Shown here one piece after another: positions 21,757 to 30,010 of a stretch of 64,000 nucleotides of DNA. Under the pieces are notes generated by a model that saw nothing but the letters and a program-made list of their open reading frames with translations, was not told the DNA's origin and did not search any database. Both the position numbers and the translations under genes were made by a program. The DNA is from Streptomyces solicavernae (GTDB lineage: Bacteria; Actinomycetota; Actinomycetes; Streptomycetales; Streptomycetaceae): assembly GCF_029968095.1 (NCBI RefSeq), contig NZ_JASCIR010000002.1:248001-312000 (forward strand). Direction: 5' to 3'. Every line of letters starts with the position of its first letter. Within the stretch, counting starts at the first letter, position 1.

Positions 21757-23373
21757 TTACCCCGGCGGAGGCGGGGGCTTCGGGGCACCCTCCGGCGGCG
21801 CAAGCTTCGCGTACGAGGGAGCCGACGAGGGAGTCGACGGGAGAGTCGGCGAGGGCGCCGCGCCCTCGCCGGGCTCCGGGGCGCCGTCCCGCGGAAAATA
21901 CGCGTCCCGCCCCGCCCCCGGATCCCACCCCGCATCCACCACCCGCTTCTGCATCACGATCGCCGCCACCAGCACCACACCCCCGACGACCAGCATCAGC
22001 ACGACACCCCCGACCTCCCCCGCCTGCGCCGCGTACCCGACGACCGAGCCGAACCAGCCGAAGTCCGCGTCGCCGAACGTCGTGTTCTCGTCGCCGAACG
22101 CGCCGAGCACCTTCAGCAGCAGCGCCGGCAGGAACGTGATCAGGACACCGTTGAGGAACGCCCCGACCACCGCCCCGCGCCGCCCGCCCGTCGCGTTGCC
22201 GTACACCCCGGCCGCGCCGCCCGTGAAGAAGTGCGGCACCAGACCCGGCAGGACGAGCGCGAGCCCGAACGCCGGGTTGAACACCGCCGTCAGCAGCCCC
22301 AGGCTGACCAGGCCGCCGATGAAGCTGGCGATGAACCCGATGAGCACCGCGTTCTGCGCGTACGGGAAGACGATCGGCGCGTCGAGGGACGGCACCGCCC
22401 CCGGCACCAGCTTCTGCGCGATGCCCTGGAACGCCGGCACCAGCTCGCCGAGGATCGTCCGGACGCCGAAGAGGATCACCGCGACCGCGATGCCGAACTG
22501 CAGGCCCTGCATCACCGACTGCATCAGGTAGTCGCCGACGTCCGCGGCCGCCGGGGCGGTGTCGCTCGCGAACGCCTTGAACGCGGTCTCCTCGCCCGCC
22601 TTCACCAGGAACACGACCGCCATGACGAGATAGATCAGCAGCATCGACAGGGCGGTGGCCACCATCGAGTCACGCAGGAACCGCAGCCCCTCCGGCAGCT
22701 TCATGTCCTCCGTCGACCGGCTCTTCCTGCCGACCAGCTGACCGGCCGCGCCCGCCGCGATGTACCCGGCGGTGCCGAAGTGCCCGATCGCCACGGTGTT
22801 GTTGCCGGTCACCCGCTTCGTCCACGGGTGCGCGAACGCAGGCATCGCGACCAGCATGATGCCGAGCAGCACCCCGCCGACGACCACCACGACCACCGAG
22901 GCGTGTCCGGCCGTCGCGAGCACCATCGTCAACAGCGTTGCCATGAACAGCATGTGATGCCCGGTCAGAAACACGTACCGCAGCGGTGTGAACCGCGCGA
23001 GCAGCAGGCTCACCGCGAAGCCGAGGATCATCAGCCACGCCACCCGCGCCCCGTACTCGGCCTGCGCGATGCCGACGATCGCCTCGTTGGTGGGGATCAC
23101 GCCGTGCGCGCCGGTCGCGCCCTGGATCATCACGCCGAGCGGGGCGAGCGAGCCGACGACGAGGCTCGCGCCCGCGCCGATCAGCAGAAAGCCCAGCGTG
23201 GCCTTGATGGCGCCGCCGACGACCTGCCCCACCGACCTGCGCAGCGCGATCAGGCCGGCCGCGGTGATCAGCCCGATCAGATAGGCCGGGACGCTGAGGA
23301 TCTCGTTGACGAGGAACTTCGCGATCGATACGAGTACGTCCACGCCGTCACTCACTCCCGTCCACGCCGTCAC
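21757..23373 (-). CDS. PTS ascorbate-type (UlaA/SgaT family) permease subunit EIIC
   Basis: 538-aa integral membrane protein with about ten or more hydrophobic segments, e.g. LIGLITAAGLIALRR, VVVVVVGGVLLGIML and VVLMLVVGGVVLVAA. It matches the UlaA/SgaT EIIC family, which moves L-ascorbate or a related sugar acid across the membrane with phosphorylation. The last 45 residues are an extended Pro/Ser/Ala-rich tail (PSPTLPSTPSSAPS) not needed for transport. The GTG at 23373 overlaps the stop of the EIIAB gene by 4 nt (GTGA). A perfect 22-bp duplication across that junction makes further in-frame GTGs at 23355 and 23343, so the exact start is ambiguous. Confidence 0.9.
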   Translation of the reverse strand: MTAWTGVSDGVDVLVSIAKFLVNEILSVPAYLIGLITAAGLIALRRSVGQVVGGAIKATLGFLLIGAGASLVVGSLAPLGVMIQGATGAHGVIPTNEAIVGIAQAEYGARVAWLMILGFAVSLLLARFTPLRYVFLTGHHMLFMATLLTMVLATAGHASVVVVVVGGVLLGIMLVAMPAFAHPWTKRVTGNNTVAIGHFGTAGYIAAGAAGQLVGRKSRSTEDMKLPEGLRFLRDSMVATALSMLLIYLVMAVVFLVKAGEETAFKAFASDTAPAAADVGDYLMQSVMQGLQFGIAVAVILFGVRTILGELVPAFQGIAQKLVPGAVPSLDAPIVFPYAQNAVLIGFIASFIGGLVSLGLLTAVFNPAFGLALVLPGLVPHFFTGGAAGVYGNATGGRRGAVVGAFLNGVLITFLPALLLKVLGAFGDENTTFGDADFGWFGSVVGYAAQAGEVGGVVLMLVVGGVVLVAAIVMQKRVVDAGWDPGAGRDAYFPRDGAPEPGEGAAPSPTLPSTPSSAPSYAKLAPPEGAPKPPPPPG

Positions 23374-23384
23374 TCACTCCCGTC
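23341..23384 (-). repeat. Perfect 22-bp tandem duplication at the EIIAB/EIIC junction
   Basis: Bases 23341-23362 and 23363-23384 are identical. The unit contains the Gly-Ser-Glu end of EIIAB, its SD-like GGGAG and the GTGA stop/start overlap, so the translation-start region of EIIC has been doubled in place. Confidence 0.98.
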
Positions 23385-24170
23385 CGCGCCGGACACGTCG
23401 TACGTGTCCCGCAGCACCCCGTCCACCTCGCCCGTGGAGGTGAAGTCCTCGACCACCTTCACCGGGACGCCCACGTCGCCGAGGGTGCGGGCGATCTCCC
23501 GCGAGGTGAGGATCGCGGCCGCCTCGGACGCCTTGCCCTTGGCGGAGATCGTGTCCGTCGCCTCCACGGTCACGTACCGCGACCAGCCCCAGCGGTCCAG
23601 GACCTGCTCCAGGGTGTTCTTGAGGAACAGGCTGGTGCCGACGCCGTTGCCGCACACGGTGAGGATCTTGTGCATCCCGTGCCCGGAAGGCGCAGTCCTC
23701 GTCCGGGCCTTCGCCGGCCGGGCGGTTCCGCTCAGCACCGCGTGCAGGGCCTGCGGGGTGGGCGCCTCGCGCAGCGCGGCCGCCGTCGCCGGGTCGCCGA
23801 GCAGCCGCGCCAGGGCGGCCATCGCGGCGGTGTGCTCGCTCGCGTCCTTCGCGGCCAGGCCTACGACCAGCTCCACCGGGTCGTTCGTCTCGTGCCCGAA
23901 CTCCACCGGCTCCGCGAGCCGCACCCACGCCATCCCGGTCCGCAGCACCGCGGGCGAGGGGCGCGCGTGCGCGAAGGCGAAACCGGGGGCGACCACGATG
24001 TACGGGCCGCTCGTAGCGACGTTCTCGATCATCTCCGTGGTGTACGCCTCGGTGCTCGCGCCCGTCGCAACCATCAGGTCGCCCACGGCACGCACCGCGC
24101 CCCGCCAGTCGGCCGCGCGGACATCGAGTCGTACCGCCTCCACGGGAAGCAGGTCACTCAGCTCAGCCAT
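23370..24170 (-). CDS. PTS EIIA-EIIB fusion (ascorbate/galactitol type)
   Basis: 266-aa cytoplasmic phosphotransfer protein. The EIIA domain (about 1-150) has the phospho-acceptor His68 in FAFAHARP; the EIIB domain (about 166-266) starts KILTVCGNGVGTS with phospho-Cys173. They pass phosphate from HPr to the sugar carried by the EIIC gene that overlaps downstream. The ATG at 24170 is the obvious start; longer open frame upstream is antisense to other genes. No EI, HPr or catabolic lactonase gene is adjacent. Ascorbate as the substrate is an inference from EIIC similarity. Confidence 0.92.
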   Translation of the reverse strand: MAELSDLLPVEAVRLDVRAADWRGAVRAVGDLMVATGASTEAYTTEMIENVATSGPYIVVAPGFAFAHARPSPAVLRTGMAWVRLAEPVEFGHETNDPVELVVGLAAKDASEHTAAMAALARLLGDPATAAALREAPTPQALHAVLSGTARPAKARTRTAPSGHGMHKILTVCGNGVGTSLFLKNTLEQVLDRWGWSRYVTVEATDTISAKGKASEAAAILTSREIARTLGDVGVPVKVVEDFTSTGEVDGVLRDTYDVSGADGSE

Positions 24171-24261
24171 GCAAAGGATCTTCGCACGGGTGCGCGGATC
24201 CGTCGCCCCGTGGAGAGTAGGCATCACGGGTACCGCGCCCGACGCCCCGAAGGAGACGGAC

Positions 24262-24486
24262 ATGACCGGAGTGGACCCCGCGCAGCTCGACGACCGGACG
24301 CTGCTGCGCGAACTGCAGACCCTGCACAACACCCGCCACGACACACTCCTGCACGGCTCCGACGAGGCCCTCACGGCGCACACCGCACGCCAGACGGCCC
24401 TGGAGAACGAGTACCTGCGCCGCCACCCGGACCGGCCCATCGCCTCGGCCCGCACACGCGACGGCGCCCGGGCGAGGAAGGACTGA
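24262..24486 (+). CDS. Small conserved actinomycete protein (DUF6158-like)
   Basis: 74-aa hydrophilic, mostly helical protein (MTGVDPAQLDDRTLLRELQT). It has an AGGAG ribosome binding site ahead of the ATG at 24262. The pattern resembles short conserved actinomycete proteins of unknown function; I recognise the family only tentatively. It is followed 5 bp later by the TIGR03086-type gene, so the two are likely an operon. Confidence 0.75.
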   Translation: MTGVDPAQLDDRTLLRELQTLHNTRHDTLLHGSDEALTAHTARQTALENEYLRRHPDRPIASARTRDGARARKD

Positions 24487-24491
24487 CCGCC

Positions 24492-25067
24492 ATGGCACAC
24501 AGGACACTGCTCGCCCGGCACGCCGAGGCCCTCGACGCGTTCACCGACCGCGTGCACAAGGTCGCCGCCGACCAGTGGGACGCGGCCACCCCCTGCACGG
24601 ACTGGACCGTCCGCGACCTCGTCAACCACCTCACCGCGGAACAGCTGTGGGTCCCGCACCTCGTCCGCGACGGCGCCACGATCGCGTCCGTCGGCACGGC
24701 CTACGACGGCGACGTGCTCGGCGACGACCCCGTCGCGACCTGGGACGAGGCCGCCGACGCCGCCCGCGCCGCGTTCGCCGGACCCGGCGCGCTCGACGGC
24801 ACGGTCCACCTCTCCTACGGCCCGTCGCCCGCCGCCCACTACTGCGGCCAGATGGTCACGGACCTCGTCGTCCACGCCTGGGACCTGGCCCGCGCGATCG
24901 GCGCCGACGAGCAACTCCCGCGCCCGCTGGTCGACTTCGCGGTCCGCGAGGTCTCCCCGTACGCGGCCGACCTCACGAAGAGCGGCCTCTTCGCGCACCC
25001 GGTGGAACCACCCCCGAACGCGGACGTCCAGACAAAGCTCCTGTGCCTGCTGGGCCGGCGCCCATAG
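24492..25067 (+). CDS. TIGR03086-type metal-binding (DinB-like fold) protein
   Basis: 191-aa helical protein of the mycothiol-dependent maleylpyruvate isomerase-N/DinB-like group. Recognisable blocks are CTDWTVRDLVNHLTAEQ (one His ligand) and VVHAWDLARAIG (second His), with a further His earlier in the chain. Such proteins bind a divalent metal and may use mycothiol; the reaction is unknown. The ATG at 24492 lies 5 bp after the small upstream gene. Its TAG stop (25065-25067) is inside the first unit of a 16-bp tandem repeat. Confidence 0.85.
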   Translation: MAHRTLLARHAEALDAFTDRVHKVAADQWDAATPCTDWTVRDLVNHLTAEQLWVPHLVRDGATIASVGTAYDGDVLGDDPVATWDEAADAARAAFAGPGALDGTVHLSYGPSPAAHYCGQMVTDLVVHAWDLARAIGADEQLPRPLVDFAVREVSPYAADLTKSGLFAHPVEPPPNADVQTKLLCLLGRRP

Positions 25068-25157
25068 CCCCGAAGGCCCATAGCGCCGAAGGTCCATAGC
25101 CCCGAAGGCCCATAGCACCGAAGGCCCATAGCCCCGAAGGCCCGCAGCACAGAAGGA
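25062..25157 (+). repeat. 16-bp tandem repeat, 6 copies, containing a stop codon
   Basis: Units ccatagccccgaaggc and close variants start at 25062, 25078, 25094, 25110, 25126 and 25142. The TAG that ends the TIGR03086-type gene is the tag of the first unit, and five of the six units keep it. No gene lies between here and 25312; the remaining sequence is the leader of the next gene. Confidence 0.96.
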
Positions 25158-25311
25158 CCGCAGCCAACCGACGGTAACCGGCCCGGCTACGCCCGCCCCC
25201 CACCGCAGACCCCCCGAATGGTGCCCGCTCACAGGCGGTTGAGGAACGCTCAGGTTTCCATGGCTCCAAGGCGCCGCCCCCCACCGCGCCCCAGGTCCCG
25301 AAGGAGCCCCC

Positions 25312-25875
25312 ATGCGTACCGCCCGATCCCTCGCCGCCACCACCGCAGCCTGCGCGGTCGTCCTCGGCGCCGCCCCCTTCGCCGCCGCGGGGGAGACCTC
25401 CGCCGAGGTCAGCCCCCGTACCGTCGCACCCGGCGGGACCCTGACGATCTCCGTGTCCTGCCCGTCGACCGGGGGCAACCCCGCGCCCGGCAGCATCGCC
25501 GCGAACTCGCAGGCCTTCGCCAAGGGCAGCGTCCGGCTGCGCAAGGTCAAGAACGCCTCGGTCCCCGGCGTCGGCCCCGCCTACCGCGGCACCGCCCGCA
25601 TCGCCGACACCCGCGGCTCCACCGGCAGCGGCCCCAACGGCGTGGGCGGCAAGTCCGAGTGGACCGTCGACGGGTCCTGCCCGCACGACGGCCAGTGGAG
25701 CGCGAGTTTCACCGTCTCCCGCGCGTCCCACCAGAACAAGGGCGTACGCGGCGGCCTCGGCGGCAGCTTCACCGACTCGCAGACCACGATGCTCACCGGC
25801 GGCGTCCTCATCGCCGGCGCCCTCGGCTACGCGTACTACCGCACCCGCCGCCGGGAAGAGCCCCCGCAGGACTGA
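25312..25875 (+). CDS. Secreted/cell-surface hypothetical protein with C-terminal membrane anchor
   Basis: 187-aa protein. It has an N-terminal signal peptide (MRTARS, a hydrophobic core, cleavage near AAA-GE at about residue 27), an extracellular beta-rich domain with two Cys (SVSCPSTGG and DGSCPHDG, likely a disulfide), and a C-terminal transmembrane helix (LTGGVLIAGALGYAYY) followed by a basic tail RTRRR. This topology suits a surface-anchored protein. The ATG at 25312 follows AAGGAG. No known enzymatic domain is seen. It stands alone between two tandem-repeat-rich gaps. Confidence 0.8.
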   Translation: MRTARSLAATTAACAVVLGAAPFAAAGETSAEVSPRTVAPGGTLTISVSCPSTGGNPAPGSIAANSQAFAKGSVRLRKVKNASVPGVGPAYRGTARIADTRGSTGSGPNGVGGKSEWTVDGSCPHDGQWSASFTVSRASHQNKGVRGGLGGSFTDSQTTMLTGGVLIAGALGYAYYRTRRREEPPQD

Positions 25876-25975
25876 ACGGCGGCGGGGCCGGCGGGGCTGC
25901 GGCGCGGCGCGGACGGCGGTAAGCAGGGACCTACGGACGCGCGTGCGGACGTTCACCACTCTCGCGGAGGCTGGC

Positions 25976-27223
25976 ATGCGGCGGACGGACCCGGCGGGCC
26001 ACGGACCCGTCCGCTACGCGCCGCCCGCACCCGAGCAGGGCCTGCCCGTGCTGCCCCGCCTCGCCGAAGTCCTCGCCGCGGCGCCCGACCGCGCACCGGC
26101 CGAAGTGCCGGGCGGCTCGGAGGAGTTGCGGCACGCGGCGAGCGGCTACTGGCGGCGCCGCGGACTGCCCACCGACCCCGGCCGCACCGCCGCCGCCCCC
26201 GGCGCGGCCCCGCTGCTGCTCGCCGTGACCACCGCGCTCGCCGGTGACGTACTGCTGCCCCGGCCGTGCCCCGCCTGGTGGGCGCCCGCGGCGCGGCTCG
26301 TCGGCCGGCGCACGTACTCCGTGGCCACGCCCGCCGAGTGCGGCGGGGTTCCCGACCCGTACGCCCTGCTCGAAACGGTACGGAGAGTGCGCGCCGAGGG
26401 CGGGCGGCCGCGGGTGCTGCTGCTCAGCGTCGCCGACGACCCGACCGCCACCGTCGCGCCGCCCGAGGTGCTGCACGAGACCGTCGAGGCCGCGCTCGGC
26501 GAAGGGCTGCACATCGTCTCCGACGAGACCTGGCGCGACACGCTGCACGACCCGCACGACACCGTCCTCATCAGCCCCGCCGAGATGGCCCCGGCCCATG
26601 TCACCGTCCTCGCCGACCTCGCGGGCGGCCTGCTGCCCGGCGACTGGCCCGCCGCACTCGCCCGCTTCCCCGACACCCCGGACGGAGCCGAGCTGCGCGC
26701 CCGCGCCCTGGACGCGCTCACCGGGCTCGGCGCGGTCGTCGCCGCCCCGGTGTCGGCGGCCGCCGCGTACGCGCTCGCCGAACCCGAGGAGGTCACCGCG
26801 CGCCGCGCCGCCGCCGTCGCCCTGCACGCGCGCGTGGCGGCCGCCGCGTACCGGCTCGTGCGGGACGCCGGGGCGTTCGCCCGCCCGCCGCAGGCCGGCC
26901 GGCACCTGTACGCGGACCTGGGACCGCTGCGGGCCGGGCTCGCCCGGAGCGGGGTCGGCGACGCGATGGAGCTGGAGGACCACCTCACCCGGGCCCTCGG
27001 CACGCCCGTGCCCGGCGGTCACCGCTTCGGCGACGAGCTGGGCGCGCTGCGCGTCCGCGTCTCCCTCGCGCCGCTGACCGGACGTACGCCCGAGGAGCGG
27101 CTGGCGACGCTCACCGCACCGGAGCCGCTCGCATTGCCGCACGTACAGGGAGCGTTGAGCATGTTCGGAGCGGCCCTGGACGCGGTCCGGGACGACGCCC
27201 CACGAAGGGAGCCGCCTCGATGA
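25976..27223 (+). CDS. Lysine-free aminotransferase-fold protein (probably non-catalytic)
   Basis: 415-aa protein resembling fold-type I aminotransferases: the segment HIVSDETWRDTL (D183) matches the pyridine-nitrogen-binding Asp motif of aspartate aminotransferases, and a C-terminal small domain follows. The PLP-binding lysine expected about 30 residues later is replaced by VLADLAGGLLPGDW. I find no lysine (and no asparagine) anywhere in the deduced protein, so it cannot form the PLP Schiff base. The ATG at 25976 is used because GGAGG lies 5 nt before it. It is translationally coupled (ATGA) to the metallo-hydrolase gene downstream. It may be a structural or regulatory partner. Confidence 0.75.
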   Translation: MRRTDPAGHGPVRYAPPAPEQGLPVLPRLAEVLAAAPDRAPAEVPGGSEELRHAASGYWRRRGLPTDPGRTAAAPGAAPLLLAVTTALAGDVLLPRPCPAWWAPAARLVGRRTYSVATPAECGGVPDPYALLETVRRVRAEGGRPRVLLLSVADDPTATVAPPEVLHETVEAALGEGLHIVSDETWRDTLHDPHDTVLISPAEMAPAHVTVLADLAGGLLPGDWPAALARFPDTPDGAELRARALDALTGLGAVVAAPVSAAAAYALAEPEEVTARRAAAVALHARVAAAAYRLVRDAGAFARPPQAGRHLYADLGPLRAGLARSGVGDAMELEDHLTRALGTPVPGGHRFGDELGALRVRVSLAPLTGRTPEERLATLTAPEPLALPHVQGALSMFGAALDAVRDDAPRREPPR

Positions 27224-28428
27224 CGCAGCAGTCCGAGTCGACGCCCACTCCTTCCGCGGCCTCTCCCTCCCGTCCCGCGGCCTCCCGTCCCGCGGCCTCC
27301 CGTCCCGCGGTGACCGCGCCCCCCGTGGAACGGCTCCCCGAGGCCGCCCTGCTCGGCGACGTACGCCCGCTCGGAGGCGTACGCCCGCTCGGCGAGGTGC
27401 GCCGCTGGCCGAGGAGTTTCGCGGACCGGCTGACGGCGCCGCTGCCCGGCGTGAAGGCGCTGGCCCGCTTCGCCCGCGAGGGCGCCACCCGGCCCGACGC
27501 GAAGGGGCTCGCCGACATCCCCCTGCTGCCCTTCGAACCGGGCCCGCTGCCCCGGCCCACCGCCACCGACCTCGCGGTCACCTGGGTGGGGCACGCCAGT
27601 TGGGTCGTCGGCATCGGCGGCCTCACCGTGCTCACCGACCCCGTGTGGTCACGCCGCATCCTCGGCATCCCCGCCCGGATCACCCCGGCGGGCGTGGCCT
27701 GGCCGGCGCTGCCGCGCATCGACGCCGTCGTCATCAGCCACAACCACTACGACCACCTCGACGCCCCCACCCTGAAGCGGCTGCCCCGCGACACTCCGCT
27801 GTTCGTCCCGGCCGGGCTCGGCCGCTGGTTCCGGCGCCGCCGCTTCACGTGCGTGACGGAGCTCGACTGGTGGGAGGCGGTCCAACTGGCCGGGGTGCGC
27901 TTCGACTTCGTGCCCGCCCACCACTGGTCCAAGCGCACCCTGACCGACACCTGCCGCTCCCTGTGGGGCGGTTGGGTCCTCACCGACCAGGGGACCGGCC
28001 GCACGCTGTACTTCGCGGGCGACACGGGCTACGGCCGCTGGTTCACGGAGATCGGCCGCCGCCACCCCGGCATCGACCTGGCGCTGCTGCCGATCGGCGC
28101 GTACGACCCGCGCTGGTGGCTCAGCGACGTCCACTGCGACCCGGAGGAGGCGGTACGCGCGGTGACGGACCTCGGCGCGGCCCGCCTGGCCCCGATGCAC
28201 TGGGCCACGTTCCTGCTCTCCGCCGAGCCGGTCCTCGAACCCCTGGGGCGGGTACGCCGCGCGTGGGCGGAGGCGGGCCGCCGGCGCGAGGACCTGTGGG
28301 ACCTGGGGGTGGGCGCTTCGCGGGTATTCGGCTCCGCGGCCGAGTCGGCGGCGTCCTTGGCGTCGGAGGAGGCGGCGGAGGCGGCGGACTCGGCCGAGCA
28401 GGCCGGGAGCCGCGTGGCGGGGGCCTGA
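27220..28428 (+). CDS. MBL-fold metallo-hydrolase, NAPE-PLD-like
   Basis: 402-aa metallo-beta-lactamase-fold hydrolase of the N-acyl-phosphatidylethanolamine phospholipase D/UlaG-like group. The metal motif SHNHYDHLD (H174, H176, D178, H179) is intact, with later ligands around AHHWSKR, FAGDTGYG and APMHWATF. The first 60 residues are low complexity and repeat-encoded (ASRPA x3, then VRPLG x2), and the C-terminus is an Ala/Glu/Ser tail. The ATG at 27220 overlaps the stop of the lysine-free aminotransferase-like gene by 4 nt. A lipid phosphodiester is the likely substrate class, by family only. Confidence 0.9.
   Translation: MTQQSESTPTPSAASPSRPAASRPAASRPAVTAPPVERLPEAALLGDVRPLGGVRPLGEVRRWPRSFADRLTAPLPGVKALARFAREGATRPDAKGLADIPLLPFEPGPLPRPTATDLAVTWVGHASWVVGIGGLTVLTDPVWSRRILGIPARITPAGVAWPALPRIDAVVISHNHYDHLDAPTLKRLPRDTPLFVPAGLGRWFRRRRFTCVTELDWWEAVQLAGVRFDFVPAHHWSKRTLTDTCRSLWGGWVLTDQGTGRTLYFAGDTGYGRWFTEIGRRHPGIDLALLPIGAYDPRWWLSDVHCDPEEAVRAVTDLGAARLAPMHWATFLLSAEPVLEPLGRVRRAWAEAGRRREDLWDLGVGASRVFGSAAESAASLASEEAAEAADSAEQAGSRVAGA
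27266..27310 (+). repeat. 15-bp in-frame tandem repeat, 3 copies
   Basis: cctcccgtcccgcgg at 27266, 27281 and 27296, inside the metallo-hydrolase N-terminus. It encodes Ala-Ser-Arg-Pro-Ala three times. Confidence 0.95.
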
Positions 28429-28432
28429 GACC

Positions 28433-29086
28433 TCAGGCCCCGGAAGCCCGAGCCCCCCGCATCCGTCGCCAGACCGCCGGCCCCGTGCTGATGGCGATCG
28501 TCAGTGCGACGGCCGCCACCACGCCCTGCCACGGTTCCGGGAACAGGGAGCCGCCGAGGATGCCGATCACCTGGTACGTCGCCGCCCACGCCAGGCACGC
28601 CGGTGCGTTGCCGCGTACGAAGCGCCGTAGGGGCATCTTCGCGAGCAGGCACGCCAGCATCACCGGGATCCGCCCGGCCGGCAGGAGCCTGGACAGCACC
28701 AGGACCGCCACCCCGTGCGCGTCCAGCCTGGCCCGCGCCCGCGCCAGCCGTTCCTCCGGCGCCCGCTCGCGCAGCGCCCGCAGCCAGCGCGAGCCGTTCT
28801 TCGAGCGCAGGCCGCGCCGGCCGAGCCAGTACAGGCCGACGTCCCCGAGGAACGCCGCGCCCGCCGCCACCAGGAACACGAACAGCAGCGACAGCGGCGC
28901 CGAGTGATGGAACGCCACCACCGCCGCCGAGCTCACCAGGGCCCCCGTCGGCACCACCGGCACCAGCGCGCCGATCACCACAAGCAGGAACAGCGACGGA
29001 TAGCCCACCGCCTGCTGCGTCGACTCGGTCGGCACCTGCGCCGCCAGCTCCCGCCCGAGCTCCCACCCCCGTACGCCGAGCTTCAC
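28433..29086 (-). CDS. DedA family membrane protein (VTT domain)
   Basis: 217-aa inner-membrane protein of the DedA/SNARE-associated (VTT) family, whose members flip undecaprenyl phosphate or phospholipids. Hydrophobic segments lie at about 30-70, 72-95, 130-160 and 170-195. The signature region FLGDVGLYWLGRRG and the reentrant-loop motif SRLLPAGRIPVMLACG-like (here SRLLPAGRIPVMLACLLAK) are present. It overlaps the upstream metallo-hydrolase gene by 4 nt (ATGA), so the two are coupled. It ends 4 bp from the convergent NAPE-PLD-like gene. A shared role in envelope lipids is inferred. Confidence 0.9.
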   Translation of the reverse strand: MKLGVRGWELGRELAAQVPTESTQQAVGYPSLFLLVVIGALVPVVPTGALVSSAAVVAFHHSAPLSLLFVFLVAAGAAFLGDVGLYWLGRRGLRSKNGSRWLRALRERAPEERLARARARLDAHGVAVLVLSRLLPAGRIPVMLACLLAKMPLRRFVRGNAPACLAWAATYQVIGILGGSLFPEPWQGVVAAVALTIAISTGPAVWRRMRGARASGA

Positions 29087-29856
29087 TTGGCGACCTCCGG
29101 GCGGACGCTCTCGCCGTGCCCGAGCCGGTGCACGGCCACCTCCGGTGCGAGCCGGGCCGCCTGCCGGGCGAACTCGTCACCCGGCGCGTGGAACTCGTGC
29201 GGCCGGACCGCGTCCAGGCCGATCGGCCAGTACGTGCCGTAGTGCACCGGCACCGCGGACCGCGGCGCGATCCGGGCAAGCGCCACCGCCGCGCGCCGCG
29301 CGTCCAGGTGCCCGTGCCCGAGGTACGGCCCCCAGCCGCCGACCGGGAGCAGCGCCACGTCCACCTCGCCCACCTCGTCCGCGAGCGAGTCGAACAGGCC
29401 GGTGTCCCCCGCGAAGTACGTGCGTGCGGCGCCGCTCACCACGAAGCCGAGCGCCGGACAGCGGTGCGGTCCGAGCGGCAGCCGCCGTCCGTCGTGCAGC
29501 GCGGAGACCGCCCGTACCGTCAGCCCGCCCACCGGCACCTCGTCGCCGGGTGCGACCTCCGTGACGTCGAGGCCGGTGAGGCGGCGCAGGCCCGGCACCG
29601 CCTCCGGGGCGCCGCGCGGCACCAGGAGCCGGGTGCCGGGCGGGAGTTCGGCGAGCGAGGGCAGGTGCAGGTGGTCGGCGTGCAGGTGCGAGACGAGCGC
29701 GACGTCCGCCACCCGCGCGCGCGGCGCCGGCGCGCCCCCGCGGCGCCGCCGCAGATGGGCGAGGCGGCGGGCGAACAGCGGATCGGTGAGGACCCGTACG
29801 CCCGAGTCCTCGACCGTGCACGTGGCATGGCCCCACCAGGTGATCTCCACCGGCAC
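29083..29856 (-). CDS. MBL-fold metallo-hydrolase (UlaG-like)
   Basis: 257-aa metallo-beta-lactamase-fold hydrolase. The metal ligands HLHADH (H57, H59, D61, H62), FAGDTGLFD and VPVHYGTYWPIG are intact. It lacks the long N-terminal extension of the paralogous enzyme at 27220. UlaG-type lactonases act on ascorbate 6-phosphate, and other members of the group on phospholipids; an ascorbate-type PTS lies 5 kb away, but the tighter link is to the overlapping DedA gene. The ATG at 29856 begins the normal fold (MPVEITWWGHATC). Confidence 0.88.
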   Translation of the reverse strand: MPVEITWWGHATCTVEDSGVRVLTDPLFARRLAHLRRRRGGAPAPRARVADVALVSHLHADHLHLPSLAELPPGTRLLVPRGAPEAVPGLRRLTGLDVTEVAPGDEVPVGGLTVRAVSALHDGRRLPLGPHRCPALGFVVSGAARTYFAGDTGLFDSLADEVGEVDVALLPVGGWGPYLGHGHLDARRAAVALARIAPRSAVPVHYGTYWPIGLDAVRPHEFHAPGDEFARQAARLAPEVAVHRLGHGESVRPEVAK

Positions 29857-29901
29857 GTACGGCCTCCTTCCGCCCTTGCGCGGTCTGCTCCGAGCCTACG
29901 G

Positions 29902-29972
29902 CCAGGGCCTGCCGTTCGGATCTGGCCGGATCCGGTCCGCGCCCGCGGCAAGGTCCGAACGGCAGGCCCTGG
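29902..29972. repeat. Perfect 19-bp inverted repeat with 33-bp spacer
   Basis: Left arm ccagggcctgccgttcgga (29902-29920) is matched exactly by its reverse complement at 29954-29972. The spacer (29921-29953) has further small palindromes (tggccgga, ccggatccgg). It lies between divergent genes and ends 39 bp before the resolvase-like gene. It could be an operator, a recombination site or the ends of a tiny mobile element. Confidence 0.95.
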
Positions 29973-30010
29973 TAGTAGGGTCGGCGGACGCAGGGACAGG
30001 AGGGGACGGC

